A DNA stretch of 56,946 nucleotides from Bacteroidia bacterium (GTDB taxonomy: Bacteria > Bacteroidota > Bacteroidia > B-17B0 > Aurantibacillaceae), in assembly GCA_026415195.1 (NCBI GenBank), contig JAOAHO010000014.1, positions 1 through 56,946 of the forward strand. The letters run 5' to 3'. A model generated the notes under the pieces. The model was not told the DNA's origin. It was given only the letters and a program-made list of their open reading frames with translations, and searched no databases. Within the stretch, counting starts at the first letter, position 1; each line of letters opens with the position of its first letter. Shown in pieces: positions 34,869-44,425 of this stretch. The position numbers and the translations under genes are program-made.

Positions 34869-34889
34869 ATTGAAAGAAAAACTCGGGGG

Positions 34890-34907
34890 CAAAAGTAAGC
34901 AAATTTA
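34890..34907 (-). promoter_or_regulatory. Two tandem -7 elements for the DUF1573-yajC-tilS run
   Basis: Minus strand: TAAATTTG at 34900-34907 and TACTTTTG at 34890-34897, both exact TAnnTTTG matches, 10 bases apart and just upstream of the start at 34868. Only one may be used. Confidence 0.45.
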
Positions 34908-34914
34908 GCTTAAC

Positions 34915-35826
34915 TCAGAACTTGGCCCTCACCCTTCTGACCACCCTTTTTTTCTTGTTGAAAAATCTAAAACCCTTTGCTCTGTAAAATGAACTTTTAC
35001 CTCGAATTACGTAACTATAACTGATATTCATTAGTAAAATAGCATCTTTATGCTTGGGGTCGCCCCTTTTTTGGCCCCACGAATGGGAATAATAAGCACC
35101 GAGATTAGATGCGATTAAATCGGGAGGAAGTTCGTCTTTTCTAAGAACCAATCCTTGGGAATAAGGGTCGGAAGGCGGAGTGCTCGGATAATTTTTACTG
35201 ATATCATCCAAATAGTCTGTGAACGTTTTAAAATAAGAAAACTCATAACCGATACGATGCTTTTTATTAAAAGTGAAATAAAACCCTACACCGGAAGGCA
35301 AAGCAAATACAAATCGCTTATACTCATATCCTTCATTTGCATAATCGCGAAGTCTGACCATCTCACCCCTGTATAAGGTTCTGGGGCTATGATAGAAAAC
35401 ACTTAAGCCACCAAAAATGTAAGCCCTAAAGCTGTTACGGTATCTGTATGTATTTCCCAAATCCGGATCCTCATAAAAGAAAATTTCCGTTGTGGGTGAT
35501 AAGGCAAAAATATCGTTTTTAAAATTGAAATTCCTGAACCTTCTGCCCGGATTCGTGGAAAGGGCATCATCCCCCTCAATTCTCAGGTAATCAAAAGCGA
35601 GTTTGAAAGAGATCTTAGGCAGCCATTTATAGCGGACAAAAAGCCCCGCATTCCAGCGCGTTTTAGCCATTTTAATATCAGCCACAAAATCACGCCGCGT
35701 TTTTTCCTTTCCGCCAATATCGCCTAAGTAATTGGAAGCCCCCAAATGCCCGCCATAATCCCAAAGCCATTGAGAGGTCATGAAAAAAGGGATAAAAAAT
35801 AATATCAAAAGCCTTAACGACGGCAT
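34915..35826 (-). CDS. DUF6089/PorG-like outer-membrane protein
   Basis: A 303-residue outer-membrane barrel: signal peptide ending FFMTSQ, then GGHLGASNYLGDIGG, a signature of the DUF6089 family that includes the T9SS component PorG. Later strands RWNAGLFVRYKWLP and RAYIFGGLSVFYHSP fit. The basic C-terminus is unusual. The ATG at 35826 is used because the -7 element at 35836-35843 lies inside the longer frame. A PorG role is likely but not proved; other Bacteroidota carry this family beside uppS and bamA, which are not here. Confidence 0.7.
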   Translation of the reverse strand: MPSLRLLILFFIPFFMTSQWLWDYGGHLGASNYLGDIGGKEKTRRDFVADIKMAKTRWNAGLFVRYKWLPKISFKLAFDYLRIEGDDALSTNPGRRFRNFNFKNDIFALSPTTEIFFYEDPDLGNTYRYRNSFRAYIFGGLSVFYHSPRTLYRGEMVRLRDYANEGYEYKRFVFALPSGVGFYFTFNKKHRIGYEFSYFKTFTDYLDDISKNYPSTPPSDPYSQGLVLRKDELPPDLIASNLGAYYSHSWGQKRGDPKHKDAILLMNISYSYVIRGKSSFYRAKGFRFFNKKKRVVRRVRAKF

Positions 35827-35835
35827 AACCAAATA

Positions 35836-35843
35836 CAAATTTA
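35836..35843 (-). promoter_or_regulatory. -7 element (TAAATTTG, minus strand) for the PorG-like gene
   Basis: Exact TAnnTTTG match on the minus strand, 9 bases before the start at 35826, giving an almost leaderless mRNA. Confidence 0.45.
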
Positions 35844-35878
35844 TGAAAAAATGTTGAAATGATGTAAATGCCGAAAAT

Positions 35879-36565
35879 TCATTTTACTGCATAACCAAAA
35901 CACATGAACTTATTTTTATTTGAAATGACATTATTAAAAATTCGGTCGGCATTGGCTAAAATGCGTCTTTGCCACTCCATTCGCCCAAAAACTGAAAAAA
36001 AACCATAATGGTTAATTTTTTTCAGATCATATTTTTCTAGCCATTTATCCCATTCCTTTTCCGAACAATATCCCCAGCCGGATGACCAACTGACAAATTT
36101 TTTCCTTAACCACTGATGCAAAAAATGTCCTTGCATGTTTTCGGCAAATAATAATAATCCTCCCTTTTTCAGGGCTTTGTAAATATTTTGCATGGCAATG
36201 TCTTTCCCGCAAACATCATTTCGTGCACATGCACCCAAAACAGACTTGAATACCACCACATCAAATTCCTCTACATACGAAGAATGCAGGATATTCAAAT
36301 CCATATATTTGATTTTATGGGAAAATGCGGGAAATCTTTGGTGAAGTGGAGCAGCTTTAAAAATGGTGTCTTTGATATCGGTACAGAGAACCGTGCTTAC
36401 TTCATCTTTTGTGGATAACCAAAGAGATAGCCCTCCGTGATGTGAACCGATTTCCAAACAATTCAAATTATGTTTTCCCGCTATGGCCTTTTCCCACAAT
36501 GGAATACACCTACCCCATGTTGCCACATCCCATTCAATAAAATCCGAAATGGATGGCTGTAACAT
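35879..36565 (-). CDS. Class I SAM-dependent methyltransferase
   Basis: A 228-residue protein with motif I LNCLEIGSHHGGLSLWL and FDVVVFKSVLG / KKGGLLLFAENMQG further on. The start at 36565 (MLQPSISDF) removes a low-quality extension and leaves 2 bp from the upstream cupin gene. Substrate unknown; it has no close link to the neighbouring membrane glycosyltransferase-like gene other than operon position. Confidence 0.75.
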   Translation of the reverse strand: MLQPSISDFIEWDVATWGRCIPLWEKAIAGKHNLNCLEIGSHHGGLSLWLSTKDEVSTVLCTDIKDTIFKAAPLHQRFPAFSHKIKYMDLNILHSSYVEEFDVVVFKSVLGACARNDVCGKDIAMQNIYKALKKGGLLLFAENMQGHFLHQWLRKKFVSWSSGWGYCSEKEWDKWLEKYDLKKINHYGFFSVFGRMEWQRRILANADRIFNNVISNKNKFMCFGYAVK

Positions 36566-36567
36566 TA

Positions 36568-36984
36568 TTAATACTGCTTCGATTCGGTATTCAATAAAAT
36601 GCGGTCGGTTCCGTCGAAATAAGGCGCTTGTATGCTGATGCAACGAATGGGTTCTTTCGATATTACTTTCAGGGAATGAGGCGTATTTTTGGGAATTAAC
36701 ACCACATCTCCTTTTTTGATTTCAAAAATTTTATCTCCCACCTGCATCCTGGCCCTGCCGCTGAGAATCATCACCTGTTCGGTATGATAAAGATGCTTAT
36801 GCAAGGGCACTTCACGGGGGATAATGATATGAAAACTGCTGCTAAGGCTGTCGTGGAACAGAGGCGTTATTTTTACCTTATCTGATGATAAGGGTAAAAT
36901 GGTATCTACATTTTTTACCTGTGGGTATGCGGAAAAAGCAATACAAAACATGGCCAATAAAACTATATTTCTAAAACCACACAT
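36568..36984 (-). CDS. Exported cupin-domain protein
   Basis: A 138-residue protein with a signal peptide (CIAFSAYPQ) and one cupin barrel: motif 1 PLHKHLYHTEQVMILSGRARMQ with His ligands, motif 2 GDVVLIPKNTPHSLKV. It may bind a metal ion in the periplasm; catalytic role unknown. It starts 1 bp after the TMTC-like gene, so is probably cotranscribed. Confidence 0.8.
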   Translation of the reverse strand: MCGFRNIVLLAMFCIAFSAYPQVKNVDTILPLSSDKVKITPLFHDSLSSSFHIIIPREVPLHKHLYHTEQVMILSGRARMQVGDKIFEIKKGDVVLIPKNTPHSLKVISKEPIRCISIQAPYFDGTDRILLNTESKQY

Positions 36985-36985
36985 T

Positions 36986-39742
36986 CTATTTCATCGTGGG
37001 CGATACCGGAGCAGTAATACCCAACATCTGAGGAGTAATCATGGCCATTGCCCTCTTCACCTCGGCATAATTCGGATTAATTCTTAAAGCTCTTTCCCAA
37101 CATTCCCTGGCCTGCAAGTAGCGCTGAACGTTGAAATAACATCCGCCCAGATTATACCAACCCTCGGCATCGTTGGGGTTCAATATGGTCAACATGTTGT
37201 ATGCCATGGCTGCTGAATCCATCCTTCCCCGGTTAAATGCCATGGCACCGCGATTTTTCAAATCCTGGGTATAAACGATATAATAATTCCTCAGATAAGG
37301 GTTATTCGGATATAGGCGCTCGGCATTTTTCCAATAATACAATGCTTCAAAATCTTTCCTTAATTTGAAATGGGCTAAACCAAGGTTAAGGTACCCGTTT
37401 ACGTATCGCGGATGCAACTCCACGGCGTGTAGCAAAAACTTAATTCCTTTATACAAGGCTGCTTCCCGTTTACTTTTGCAATCACAGGTTTTAAGCTGAT
37501 CGAGCGTGAGCAAGGCCACTGACTTTAACTCCTTAAGCGGTGTACATATACACTCTTTCATGTCCTGTTCAGTTATCCGGAGGGTACCGTTGTAATCGTT
37601 AAATCGTGTAGAATCCTGTCCGGGCAATACTTTACCGGTTATTTCTTTGGTATCGGCCAGGTCCACCCAGCGTGCTCCTGCATTTCCCAACACCAAAACA
37701 CTATGCGGCATTGTTTTAACGTCTTTTAAAAACAAGGTCACATCGTTTTTCCAGTCCTTACTTCTTTCCCAAGCCTTGCATCCGTATAGGAACCCGATAA
37801 CGGCCAACACTGAGACCAGCACCACGCGCTTCACATTGAAATTCAGTTGGGAAAGCTTTTCCATACCTTTCAGCATAAACCAGGCCATGGCAATACAAAA
37901 TCCGATGTTGGAATGAAAAATAAGGCGTTCTCCCATGGTGGCTCCAATGTCCATCAGAATATTGGCTATCATCAAAGCAAATAGCACATACGTCATGATG
38001 GCAAATCCCAATATGTGTCGGCGAATGGTATAATAGACCCCTGCTACCAATATACCGATATGCAAAAACAACGAAAACCAAAAATCCCAACTGGCCAACG
38101 TCCTGTATTGAATGGTATTAAATGAGTAGTCCGACGACAATGGATGAGGGAAAAGCTGCAACCGTAAATATTTCCACAAAACATATGTTTTAGTACAAAA
38201 CCTTTCCATTTCGTTAGCCAACAAATAGGGGTTATTTAAAATTTCCGTATCGGGCACTCCAGGTTTTAGCTTCACTGCCACAAGGCGCATACCCAAATAA
38301 AACAACAACACAAACCCTAGCCACGACATCAAATGAATGAAGCGTTCTTTTTTAATGGAAGATGCCATAACAATATTCACAATGATCAGATACACAAAAG
38401 GGAAAAGCCAAAAGGCACGGGTAGGCTTCACGGGCGGAGGCATCTTCATGTCATAATTACGTTTGATAATCAGCATCATTGCTGCACAAAACACAAACAC
38501 CAACACTACAATCAAAATATTTTTTATGGCAGAATCAAATGGCATTTCCCTAAGTTTTTTAAACCATTCTTTGCTTTTGATTTGGTTAATTCCCCAGTAA
38601 GATATCCCCCCCACCACCATTAAACTCACCAGGCGGTTCAAGAACTTGGAACTTTCACCCAAGATTGGATTGATGATCCCCTTGTGGATAAAAATCGTGA
38701 GGAATGCTGCCGCAAGCACCACCATAATTTTGGCAAACAATTTCGTATAAATGTAATCCCTTTGCACGTTGTTTTCGGTGAATGTGTAAACGGCAAAAGG
38801 AATAAGCAAAAACAACATTACAGCGTATTCCTTAGAGAGCAGCGCCAAAAGGAACATGAAGCTTGCCCAAAACAGGTCTTTGTTTTTCTTGGTTTCCAGA
38901 TACTTAAAAGAATACAAAAATGTCAGGCTTACGAAGATGAGAGAGAAAATTTCGTCTCGGCTTTTAACGTTCGCAATGGCTTCCGAGTGAATGGGATGCA
39001 TAGTAAACAGCAAAGCAGAAAGAAATGCCAGGTCTTGTTGTTTTCTGAAAAAATAGCGGGAGAACACCAGGTATAAGAACACACAGCCCAGTCCGTATGT
39101 CCAAATATTATTGAAGTGCCTGACTTTTGCGGAATATACCTGGCAGTCCACTTCATTATGAATGCCATCCACATTAATATCTTCTTCCGTCTCGTTTTGG
39201 AAATTCTGGTTAAGGTCCCAGCAGGGGTAACATTCATTCGGTTCGGCCTGGCCGTTGTTGTTCAGGTCCTTGAATTCGTTGTATTCATAATTCACTTCGG
39301 GCCTACCGCAATCTGACGTATGGGGAACGGCAATGTCGTCGAGTTTTCCGTTTTGGTTCAGGTCGCGCACCTGCATGTAAAGCCCGCTCCTGTAGGGCTT
39401 GATGAACTGTTGCTCGATGGCAAAGCTCACCACGGAAAGCGGACGATAACGACCTCCGGCCAACTGGTCGGTGGCACACATGCGGCGATAGAAGCTTTCG
39501 TAAGCATCTTTGGTCAGGATGTCGTCGATTCCGTCGAAACCCTTCAACACATGATCGTTCTGATGAATAATAATACCGTCATCAAGGGCATATTCACCAT
39601 CGATGGAAGGTGCATAAAACAACACTCCAATAATGAATATCAGAACTGCAGCCGCTTTTTCATTTAAAAAAGAAAAATATTGAAATTTGTTTTGTAGTTC
39701 GGGAAATTGAGGTTCCGGAATACTATCTCCGTTTTTTTTCAT
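36986..39742 (-). CDS. TMTC-like multi-pass protein with EF-hand insert and TPR tail
   Basis: A 918-residue membrane protein resembling the TMTC family of O-mannosyltransferases. The N-terminal EYALDDGIIIHQND, RYRPLSVVSF and FTMHPIHSEAIANVKSRDEI match that family's luminal motifs, including the acidic DD. About ten membrane helices follow, then three or more TPR repeats (NGYLNLGLAHFKL, EGWYNLGGCYFNVQ). Between the first motifs an insert (about 117-204) carries four EF-hand-type loops. The ATG at 39742 is used; the longer start is TTG. Probably glycosylates exported proteins. Its promoter element is at 39762. Confidence 0.8.
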   Translation of the reverse strand: MKKNGDSIPEPQFPELQNKFQYFSFLNEKAAAVLIFIIGVLFYAPSIDGEYALDDGIIIHQNDHVLKGFDGIDDILTKDAYESFYRRMCATDQLAGGRYRPLSVVSFAIEQQFIKPYRSGLYMQVRDLNQNGKLDDIAVPHTSDCGRPEVNYEYNEFKDLNNNGQAEPNECYPCWDLNQNFQNETEEDINVDGIHNEVDCQVYSAKVRHFNNIWTYGLGCVFLYLVFSRYFFRKQQDLAFLSALLFTMHPIHSEAIANVKSRDEIFSLIFVSLTFLYSFKYLETKKNKDLFWASFMFLLALLSKEYAVMLFLLIPFAVYTFTENNVQRDYIYTKLFAKIMVVLAAAFLTIFIHKGIINPILGESSKFLNRLVSLMVVGGISYWGINQIKSKEWFKKLREMPFDSAIKNILIVVLVFVFCAAMMLIIKRNYDMKMPPPVKPTRAFWLFPFVYLIIVNIVMASSIKKERFIHLMSWLGFVLLFYLGMRLVAVKLKPGVPDTEILNNPYLLANEMERFCTKTYVLWKYLRLQLFPHPLSSDYSFNTIQYRTLASWDFWFSLFLHIGILVAGVYYTIRRHILGFAIMTYVLFALMIANILMDIGATMGERLIFHSNIGFCIAMAWFMLKGMEKLSQLNFNVKRVVLVSVLAVIGFLYGCKAWERSKDWKNDVTLFLKDVKTMPHSVLVLGNAGARWVDLADTKEITGKVLPGQDSTRFNDYNGTLRITEQDMKECICTPLKELKSVALLTLDQLKTCDCKSKREAALYKGIKFLLHAVELHPRYVNGYLNLGLAHFKLRKDFEALYYWKNAERLYPNNPYLRNYYIVYTQDLKNRGAMAFNRGRMDSAAMAYNMLTILNPNDAEGWYNLGGCYFNVQRYLQARECWERALRINPNYAEVKRAMAMITPQMLGITAPVSPTMK
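39130..39394 (-). other. Insert with four EF-hand/dockerin-like loops in the TMTC-like gene
   Basis: Four successive loops, DLNQNGKLDD, DLNNNGQAEPNE, DLNQNFQNETEE and DINVDGIHNEVD, follow the D-x-[DN]-x-[DN]-G...[DE] calcium-binding pattern and lie in what should be the first periplasmic loop. Several Cys occur between them (CYPC and others). This insertion is not part of the ordinary TMTC layout as I know it. Confidence 0.65.
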
Positions 39743-39761
39743 ACCGGTTATCAATAAAGGG

Positions 39762-39769
39762 CAAAGATA
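39762..39769 (-). promoter_or_regulatory. -7 element (TATCTTTG, minus strand) for the TMTC-like gene
   Basis: Exact TAnnTTTG match on the minus strand, 19 bases before the start at 39742. The opposite gene (39815) has only a one-mismatch element (TACTTTTA). Confidence 0.45.
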
Positions 39770-39814
39770 ACAAGTTTATGGAATGTTAAAAAAATCTCTT
39801 ACTTTTATTCAAGC

Positions 39815-42800
39815 ATGCCGGACGGTTCTTTAAAAAAAATCGGGATGGCCCTATTAACATGGCTATTGCCGGTCGTTGCTTCCTTTTACTTTTCTTATTT
39901 GTCTGTTCTTAGCCCGAAGAAAGAGTTAAATCAAATAATAACGGGCCTGAAGGCTTTGACAAATGATGAAGAAATGCCGTTAAAAGCCTCAGAAAAAGAC
40001 ATGTGGAATCCAATGGTTATTGAACTTCCTGACAACAGGCTTACCGACACCACTCTGATTAAAACCCGAATAAATTTTCAACTTGTTTTTCAACATAAAC
40101 AAGGTTTTTTTGATGCTCCCCAAGGAATCTTTTATTTCAAATACCAATACCAAAAGCCCGTTCACAGAGTTTTTATTCAAAAAATTCAATCTTATTATCC
40201 CATTTCCAACCAGTACTTCCGCGATGAAGTTCATCCTGCTTTGCTTTCTGCTTTTGAACCACGCCTTAACCTGAAAAAAGGCCCCCATGTTCTGAATTTT
40301 AATGGACAATCCATTTATGTCAAATTTAACCGTGAAATTAACCCCCAATATTCCCTAACAGCATGGTGCTTATGGTCAATTTCCATTCTACTACTGTTGT
40401 TTGTGACTCACATTACCAACCTACGGGAATTTCACAGAGGATTGTGTTATGCTTTGGTATCAATTCTATGGTTCGTAATGTATTTCAGATGGCTCCCCGC
40501 TTCATTTTATGATCATATACTTTTCGATTCCGGGAATTTTTTTATTCCGGGAAATGTTTTTGTCCGCCACCACGGTGATGTTTTAGCTTTAGTGATTTTC
40601 ATTCTGGGGCTTAGCGTTTCTAAATCATTTTTCTCTGCATCAAAACAGAATGTTATTAAGACCATCAGAATAATATTAAACTGTGGACTTTATTTTCTGA
40701 GCTTATGGTTGTTTAATATTTTCTCTGAACATAATGAAAGTCTGATTCAACCGGACAAATTTTCTGAATTTGATGCCGTATCGGCACTTTTGGTTTTTCT
40801 CCTTTGGTCCTGCCAGGTGATTACCCTGAAAAATTCCATTCTTTCCCTGAACCATTCTCACAAAACCATTCAAATTCTTTTCATGGTGTTAATGATAGGA
40901 ATACATATTTTCATTTGGTCCTGTTGGGGAATACAAATTCATATTAGCATTGTTCTCACGATCTTGCTTTTAATTTTTTTATTGCAGGCATTTTACCATC
41001 ACGTTGGTCCATGGATTTTATACCTCTCGGTTTTTTCTTTCATTTCCATGATGGATGCTGCCATGATTGTGCCTCACAATCACCTTAAATCCAAAAAATT
41101 GATGGAAGAATTTGCCCGCCAGAAATTGAACGAACGCGACGAGGCCTTTGAAGGGGAATTTTCCGATATCCCGCAGCGCTTATCTCAGGAAAAGTCCATA
41201 CAGAACCTGATTGAACTTGCCCCTCAGGAAGAATTAACGGAATTGTTAAGAAAAAATATTTTCTATGGTTACTTTAGAAAATATGAAATTCATTTTTCTT
41301 TATTCGATTCTAACTGTCTGCCGGAATGGAAAACCGAATTCATTTTTCTCAGGAACCTGGATGCTTTGAAAGAACTGATGGCCACACGTTCAGAGCCCAC
41401 CATTTCCGGGCATCTTCGTTTGGTGAGTTGGCCCGATGGGAATAAATATTATCTTTCTTTACTCCCCATAAAAAACAAAACCCTGGCCTGCCTTTTCATT
41501 CCATTGCCGGTTGGAGAATCGGGGACTTTGCTCGATTTATTTTCCGACATGGGCACTTCCGGTTTGTTAAAAAAGGCCTCGGCAGAATTTGCCCTTTACA
41601 GAAATGGAATAATGATTGAAAACTCCGGATTGTCGGAATTGCCTTATGTATTGAACCAAAACACCTATGATTTTTCGGAAGATTTTGTGGTAATGTCGGA
41701 CCCCAAAAGCCACCAAAAAATCATTTTCCGCCTCCCTTCTAACCGATTTTTACAGTATTTTAAAATTTTTTTGATGTTATTAATTATTCATGGGATTGCG
41801 TGGAGCATTATATTCATACTTTTGCAGGCAATAACGGAAAGAAAAGGAATTCAAGCCTTGAAATTCAGGGAGAAACTGTTACTTTTTTTCATATCGGCTT
41901 TGTCGATGATCATGGCCATCATTTTTGTTTTCATAAGCCAGAGCATCAGAAAAGATTTTAGGGAACAATCAGCCAACCATTTAAAAGAAAAATTCCGGAC
42001 ATTCAAAAAAACCGTATCGGAACTTTTCAGGGAGAGTGATGACCTGAACACGATTAAAGATCCCCTTGACTTTCAGATGAAAAAAATGTCGTTTGAAAGC
42101 GGAACAGATGTTGTTTTTTACGATTCTACCGGTGTGCAAATGCTCACCACCATTGAAAAGCTGAATGATTTCGGTGTGCGGCTTCCGGTGCTATGGAAAA
42201 ACATTACTCAGGAACTTAAAAAAGGAAGCATAGTCATACGTGAAGAATGGGCTGGGAACATGAACTACCTGTGCCTGTATGGACCGGCATTTGTAAATAA
42301 AAATATTTTGGCAGGTTATTTTGCGCTTCCCTATTTTCCTTCCAGATCGGAAGTACTTAAAAGGCAAGATGGTTTGATAAACAATGTGGTAAATCTGCTG
42401 ATTATCCTGATCCCCGTAGCCATTATCCTTTCCATGTTTCTTTCTTCTTACATTGTCAGACCTTTACAAATCCTAACTTCCCGCCTGGGCAGTAAAAAAG
42501 CCCTTTGGGAAAACGATCCTTTGCAATGGAACTCGCAGGATGAAATCGGTACTCTGGTAGATGCCTACAACCGGATGTTGGAACAACTAAAAGAAAATAT
42601 TTCCAAACTTTCGGAACAAGAAAGGGAAAGTGCCTGGAGGGAAATGGCAAGGCAAATTGCCCATGAAATCAAAAACCCCTTAACGCCTATCCGACTCAAT
42701 ATTCAACACCTGATGTATTTGCACAAAAAATCGCCCGTTCAGTTCGAAGAAAAATTTGAGAATTCTGCTGAAGCCATCCTGCAACAGATAGATGCCTTGA

Positions 42801-43285
42801 ATGCTATTGCCAATGAATTCGGAAATTTTGCCAAAATCTCCAAAGAACCATTTGAATTCTTCAGTTTGAGCGATTGCATTGCATCGGTTTTGGAGTTATA
42901 TCGCTCGGCTCCGGGCATCACTATTCAAAGTGAAGTATCTACAGATATCCGTGTTTTTGGTAATAAAAATCAAATTTTTTCGGTTTTAAACAATTTGTTT
43001 GAAAATTCCCGAGAGGCGCTTCAAAGCAGTTCGGACGGCAAAATATGGATTACCTTCGAACAGAAAGAAAACAAACTTTTCGTGAAAGTAAAAGATAACG
43101 GACCCGGAATTCCCTCAGATATACGACCCAAATTATTCACGCCCTATTTCACCACAAAAACATCGGGCACCGGCCTGGGGCTGGCCATAGCCAAGCGCAT
43201 CATGCAACATCACGGAGGGGATTTGTATTTGGAAGATAATAATGAGCCGGGGGCTTGCTTTGTGCTGGTTTTTCCGGTTACTTAA
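39815..43285 (+). CDS. Large membrane-bound sensor histidine kinase
   Basis: A 1156-residue kinase. An N-terminal helix and periplasmic domain (1-185) are followed by about eight membrane helices (185-440), a second extracytoplasmic region, two more helices (about 650-715), a dCache-like sensory segment (about 715-855), a helix and HAMP (about 860-930). The dimerisation domain has His about 950 in AHEIKNPLTPIRL (NtrY/NtrB-like). The ATPase region has LFENSREAL, DNGPGIP and GTGLGLAIAKRI. No cognate regulator is next to it. Very long for a kinase; what it senses is unknown. Confidence 0.9.
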   Translation: MPDGSLKKIGMALLTWLLPVVASFYFSYLSVLSPKKELNQIITGLKALTNDEEMPLKASEKDMWNPMVIELPDNRLTDTTLIKTRINFQLVFQHKQGFFDAPQGIFYFKYQYQKPVHRVFIQKIQSYYPISNQYFRDEVHPALLSAFEPRLNLKKGPHVLNFNGQSIYVKFNREINPQYSLTAWCLWSISILLLLFVTHITNLREFHRGLCYALVSILWFVMYFRWLPASFYDHILFDSGNFFIPGNVFVRHHGDVLALVIFILGLSVSKSFFSASKQNVIKTIRIILNCGLYFLSLWLFNIFSEHNESLIQPDKFSEFDAVSALLVFLLWSCQVITLKNSILSLNHSHKTIQILFMVLMIGIHIFIWSCWGIQIHISIVLTILLLIFLLQAFYHHVGPWILYLSVFSFISMMDAAMIVPHNHLKSKKLMEEFARQKLNERDEAFEGEFSDIPQRLSQEKSIQNLIELAPQEELTELLRKNIFYGYFRKYEIHFSLFDSNCLPEWKTEFIFLRNLDALKELMATRSEPTISGHLRLVSWPDGNKYYLSLLPIKNKTLACLFIPLPVGESGTLLDLFSDMGTSGLLKKASAEFALYRNGIMIENSGLSELPYVLNQNTYDFSEDFVVMSDPKSHQKIIFRLPSNRFLQYFKIFLMLLIIHGIAWSIIFILLQAITERKGIQALKFREKLLLFFISALSMIMAIIFVFISQSIRKDFREQSANHLKEKFRTFKKTVSELFRESDDLNTIKDPLDFQMKKMSFESGTDVVFYDSTGVQMLTTIEKLNDFGVRLPVLWKNITQELKKGSIVIREEWAGNMNYLCLYGPAFVNKNILAGYFALPYFPSRSEVLKRQDGLINNVVNLLIILIPVAIILSMFLSSYIVRPLQILTSRLGSKKALWENDPLQWNSQDEIGTLVDAYNRMLEQLKENISKLSEQERESAWREMARQIAHEIKNPLTPIRLNIQHLMYLHKKSPVQFEEKFENSAEAILQQIDALNAIANEFGNFAKISKEPFEFFSLSDCIASVLELYRSAPGITIQSEVSTDIRVFGNKNQIFSVLNNLFENSREALQSSSDGKIWITFEQKENKLFVKVKDNGPGIPSDIRPKLFTPYFTTKTSGTGLGLAIAKRIMQHHGGDLYLEDNNEPGACFVLVFPVT

Positions 43286-43345
43286 ATTATACTTTTTGTG
43301 TGCTGTCTCTATTCTTTCTTTTTTCCTGAACTAACAAACACTATC

Positions 43346-43380
43346 AAAAAAAAGCCATACACGTAACGTGTATGGCTTTA
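43346..43380. terminator. Bidirectional terminator between the kinase gene and mdh
   Basis: Perfect 13-bp stem AAAGCCATACACG / CGTGTATGGCTTT (43351-43363, 43367-43379) with a TAA loop. On the minus strand the stem is followed by a T tract, and on the plus strand a T tract lies 4 bases further on, so it can end transcripts from both sides. Confidence 0.9.
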
Positions 43381-43401
43381 TGATTTTTTTCAGAGCATTT
43401 T

Positions 43402-44337
43402 TTACACCTTCATTTCAGAAAGAACTTTATTCATATTCCTTACTGCTTCGGCCGATTTATAGAAGAGTGCTTTTTCTTCATCGTTCAATTCATAATCCAC
43501 AATTTTTTCCCATCCGTTTTTACCGATGATAACCGGCACTCCAAGGCAAATATCTTTTTGTCCGTATTCTCCGTCTAAATATACACAACACGGGTAAATT
43601 TTCTTCTGGTCATTCAGGATGGCATCCACCAACACGGCCACAGATGCGCCGGGAGCATACCATGCTGAAGTGCCCAGCATCGCCGTCAGGGTGGCGCCTC
43701 CCACCATAGTGTCGGCGGCCACTTTTTTTAACGTAGCATCATCTAGGAATTTCGATACGGGAACACCGTTCCAAGTAGCAAGGCGCGTAAGGGGAATCAT
43801 GGTGGTGTCGCCATGTCCGCCAATCACGGTGGCATGAATATCGGAAGCAGGAACTCCCATGGCCACCGACAAGTAATATTTAAAGCGCGAACTGTCGAGT
43901 ATTCCGCCCATTCCTATCACCCTGTTCTTGGGAAGCTTGGTTTCTTTCAGGGCCAAGTAAGTCATCGTATCCATCGGATTGCTGACGATGATAAGGATAG
44001 TATTGGGAGAGTGTTTTAACACATTATCGCAAACCCCTTTAACGATGCCGGCATTAATGCCGATGAGTTCCTCACGCGTCATTCCTGGCTTACGTGGAAC
44101 TCCACTGGTTACCACCACTACATCGCTTTGGGCAGTTTTGGAATAATCGTTGGTTACACCTACAATGCGCGTATTGAATTTATTAAGCGTGGCGGTTTGC
44201 ATCAGGTCCATGGCCTTGCCTTCGGCAAAGTTTTCTTTAATGTCTAGCAACACCACTTCCGATGCTATCCTGTTCAGGGCAATATATTCCGCACATGATG
44301 CCCCTACATTTCCTGCGCCAATAACGGTAACTTTCAT
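43402..44337 (-). CDS. mdh: Malate dehydrogenase
   Basis: A 311-residue NAD-dependent enzyme of the LDH-like MDH type that oxidises malate to oxaloacetate in the TCA cycle. N-terminal GAGNVGASCAEY, DLMQTATLN, VVVTSGVPRKPGMTREEL and the catalytic His in VIGGHGDTTMIPL are present. No TCA neighbours. Framed by terminators on both sides, so monocistronic. Confidence 0.96.
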   Translation of the reverse strand: MKVTVIGAGNVGASCAEYIALNRIASEVVLLDIKENFAEGKAMDLMQTATLNKFNTRIVGVTNDYSKTAQSDVVVVTSGVPRKPGMTREELIGINAGIVKGVCDNVLKHSPNTILIIVSNPMDTMTYLALKETKLPKNRVIGMGGILDSSRFKYYLSVAMGVPASDIHATVIGGHGDTTMIPLTRLATWNGVPVSKFLDDATLKKVAADTMVGGATLTAMLGTSAWYAPGASVAVLVDAILNDQKKIYPCCVYLDGEYGQKDICLGVPVIIGKNGWEKIVDYELNDEEKALFYKSAEAVRNMNKVLSEMKV

Positions 44338-44360
44338 AATCTAATTTTTGGGTTAAAATT

Positions 44361-44393
44361 AAAGGGTTTTGTTATTAAATCACAAAACCCTTT
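44361..44393 (-). terminator. Terminator after the homogentisate-pathway operon
   Basis: Stem AAAGGGTTTTGT / ACAAAACCCTTT (44361-44372, 44382-44393) with a 9-base loop. It lies downstream of the 4-hydroxyphenylpyruvate dioxygenase stop (44426) and upstream of the mdh start (44337). Confidence 0.75.
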
Positions 44394-44425
44394 TAAAATT
44401 TATTTTTCGCTTAAGGAAAAGTTAA

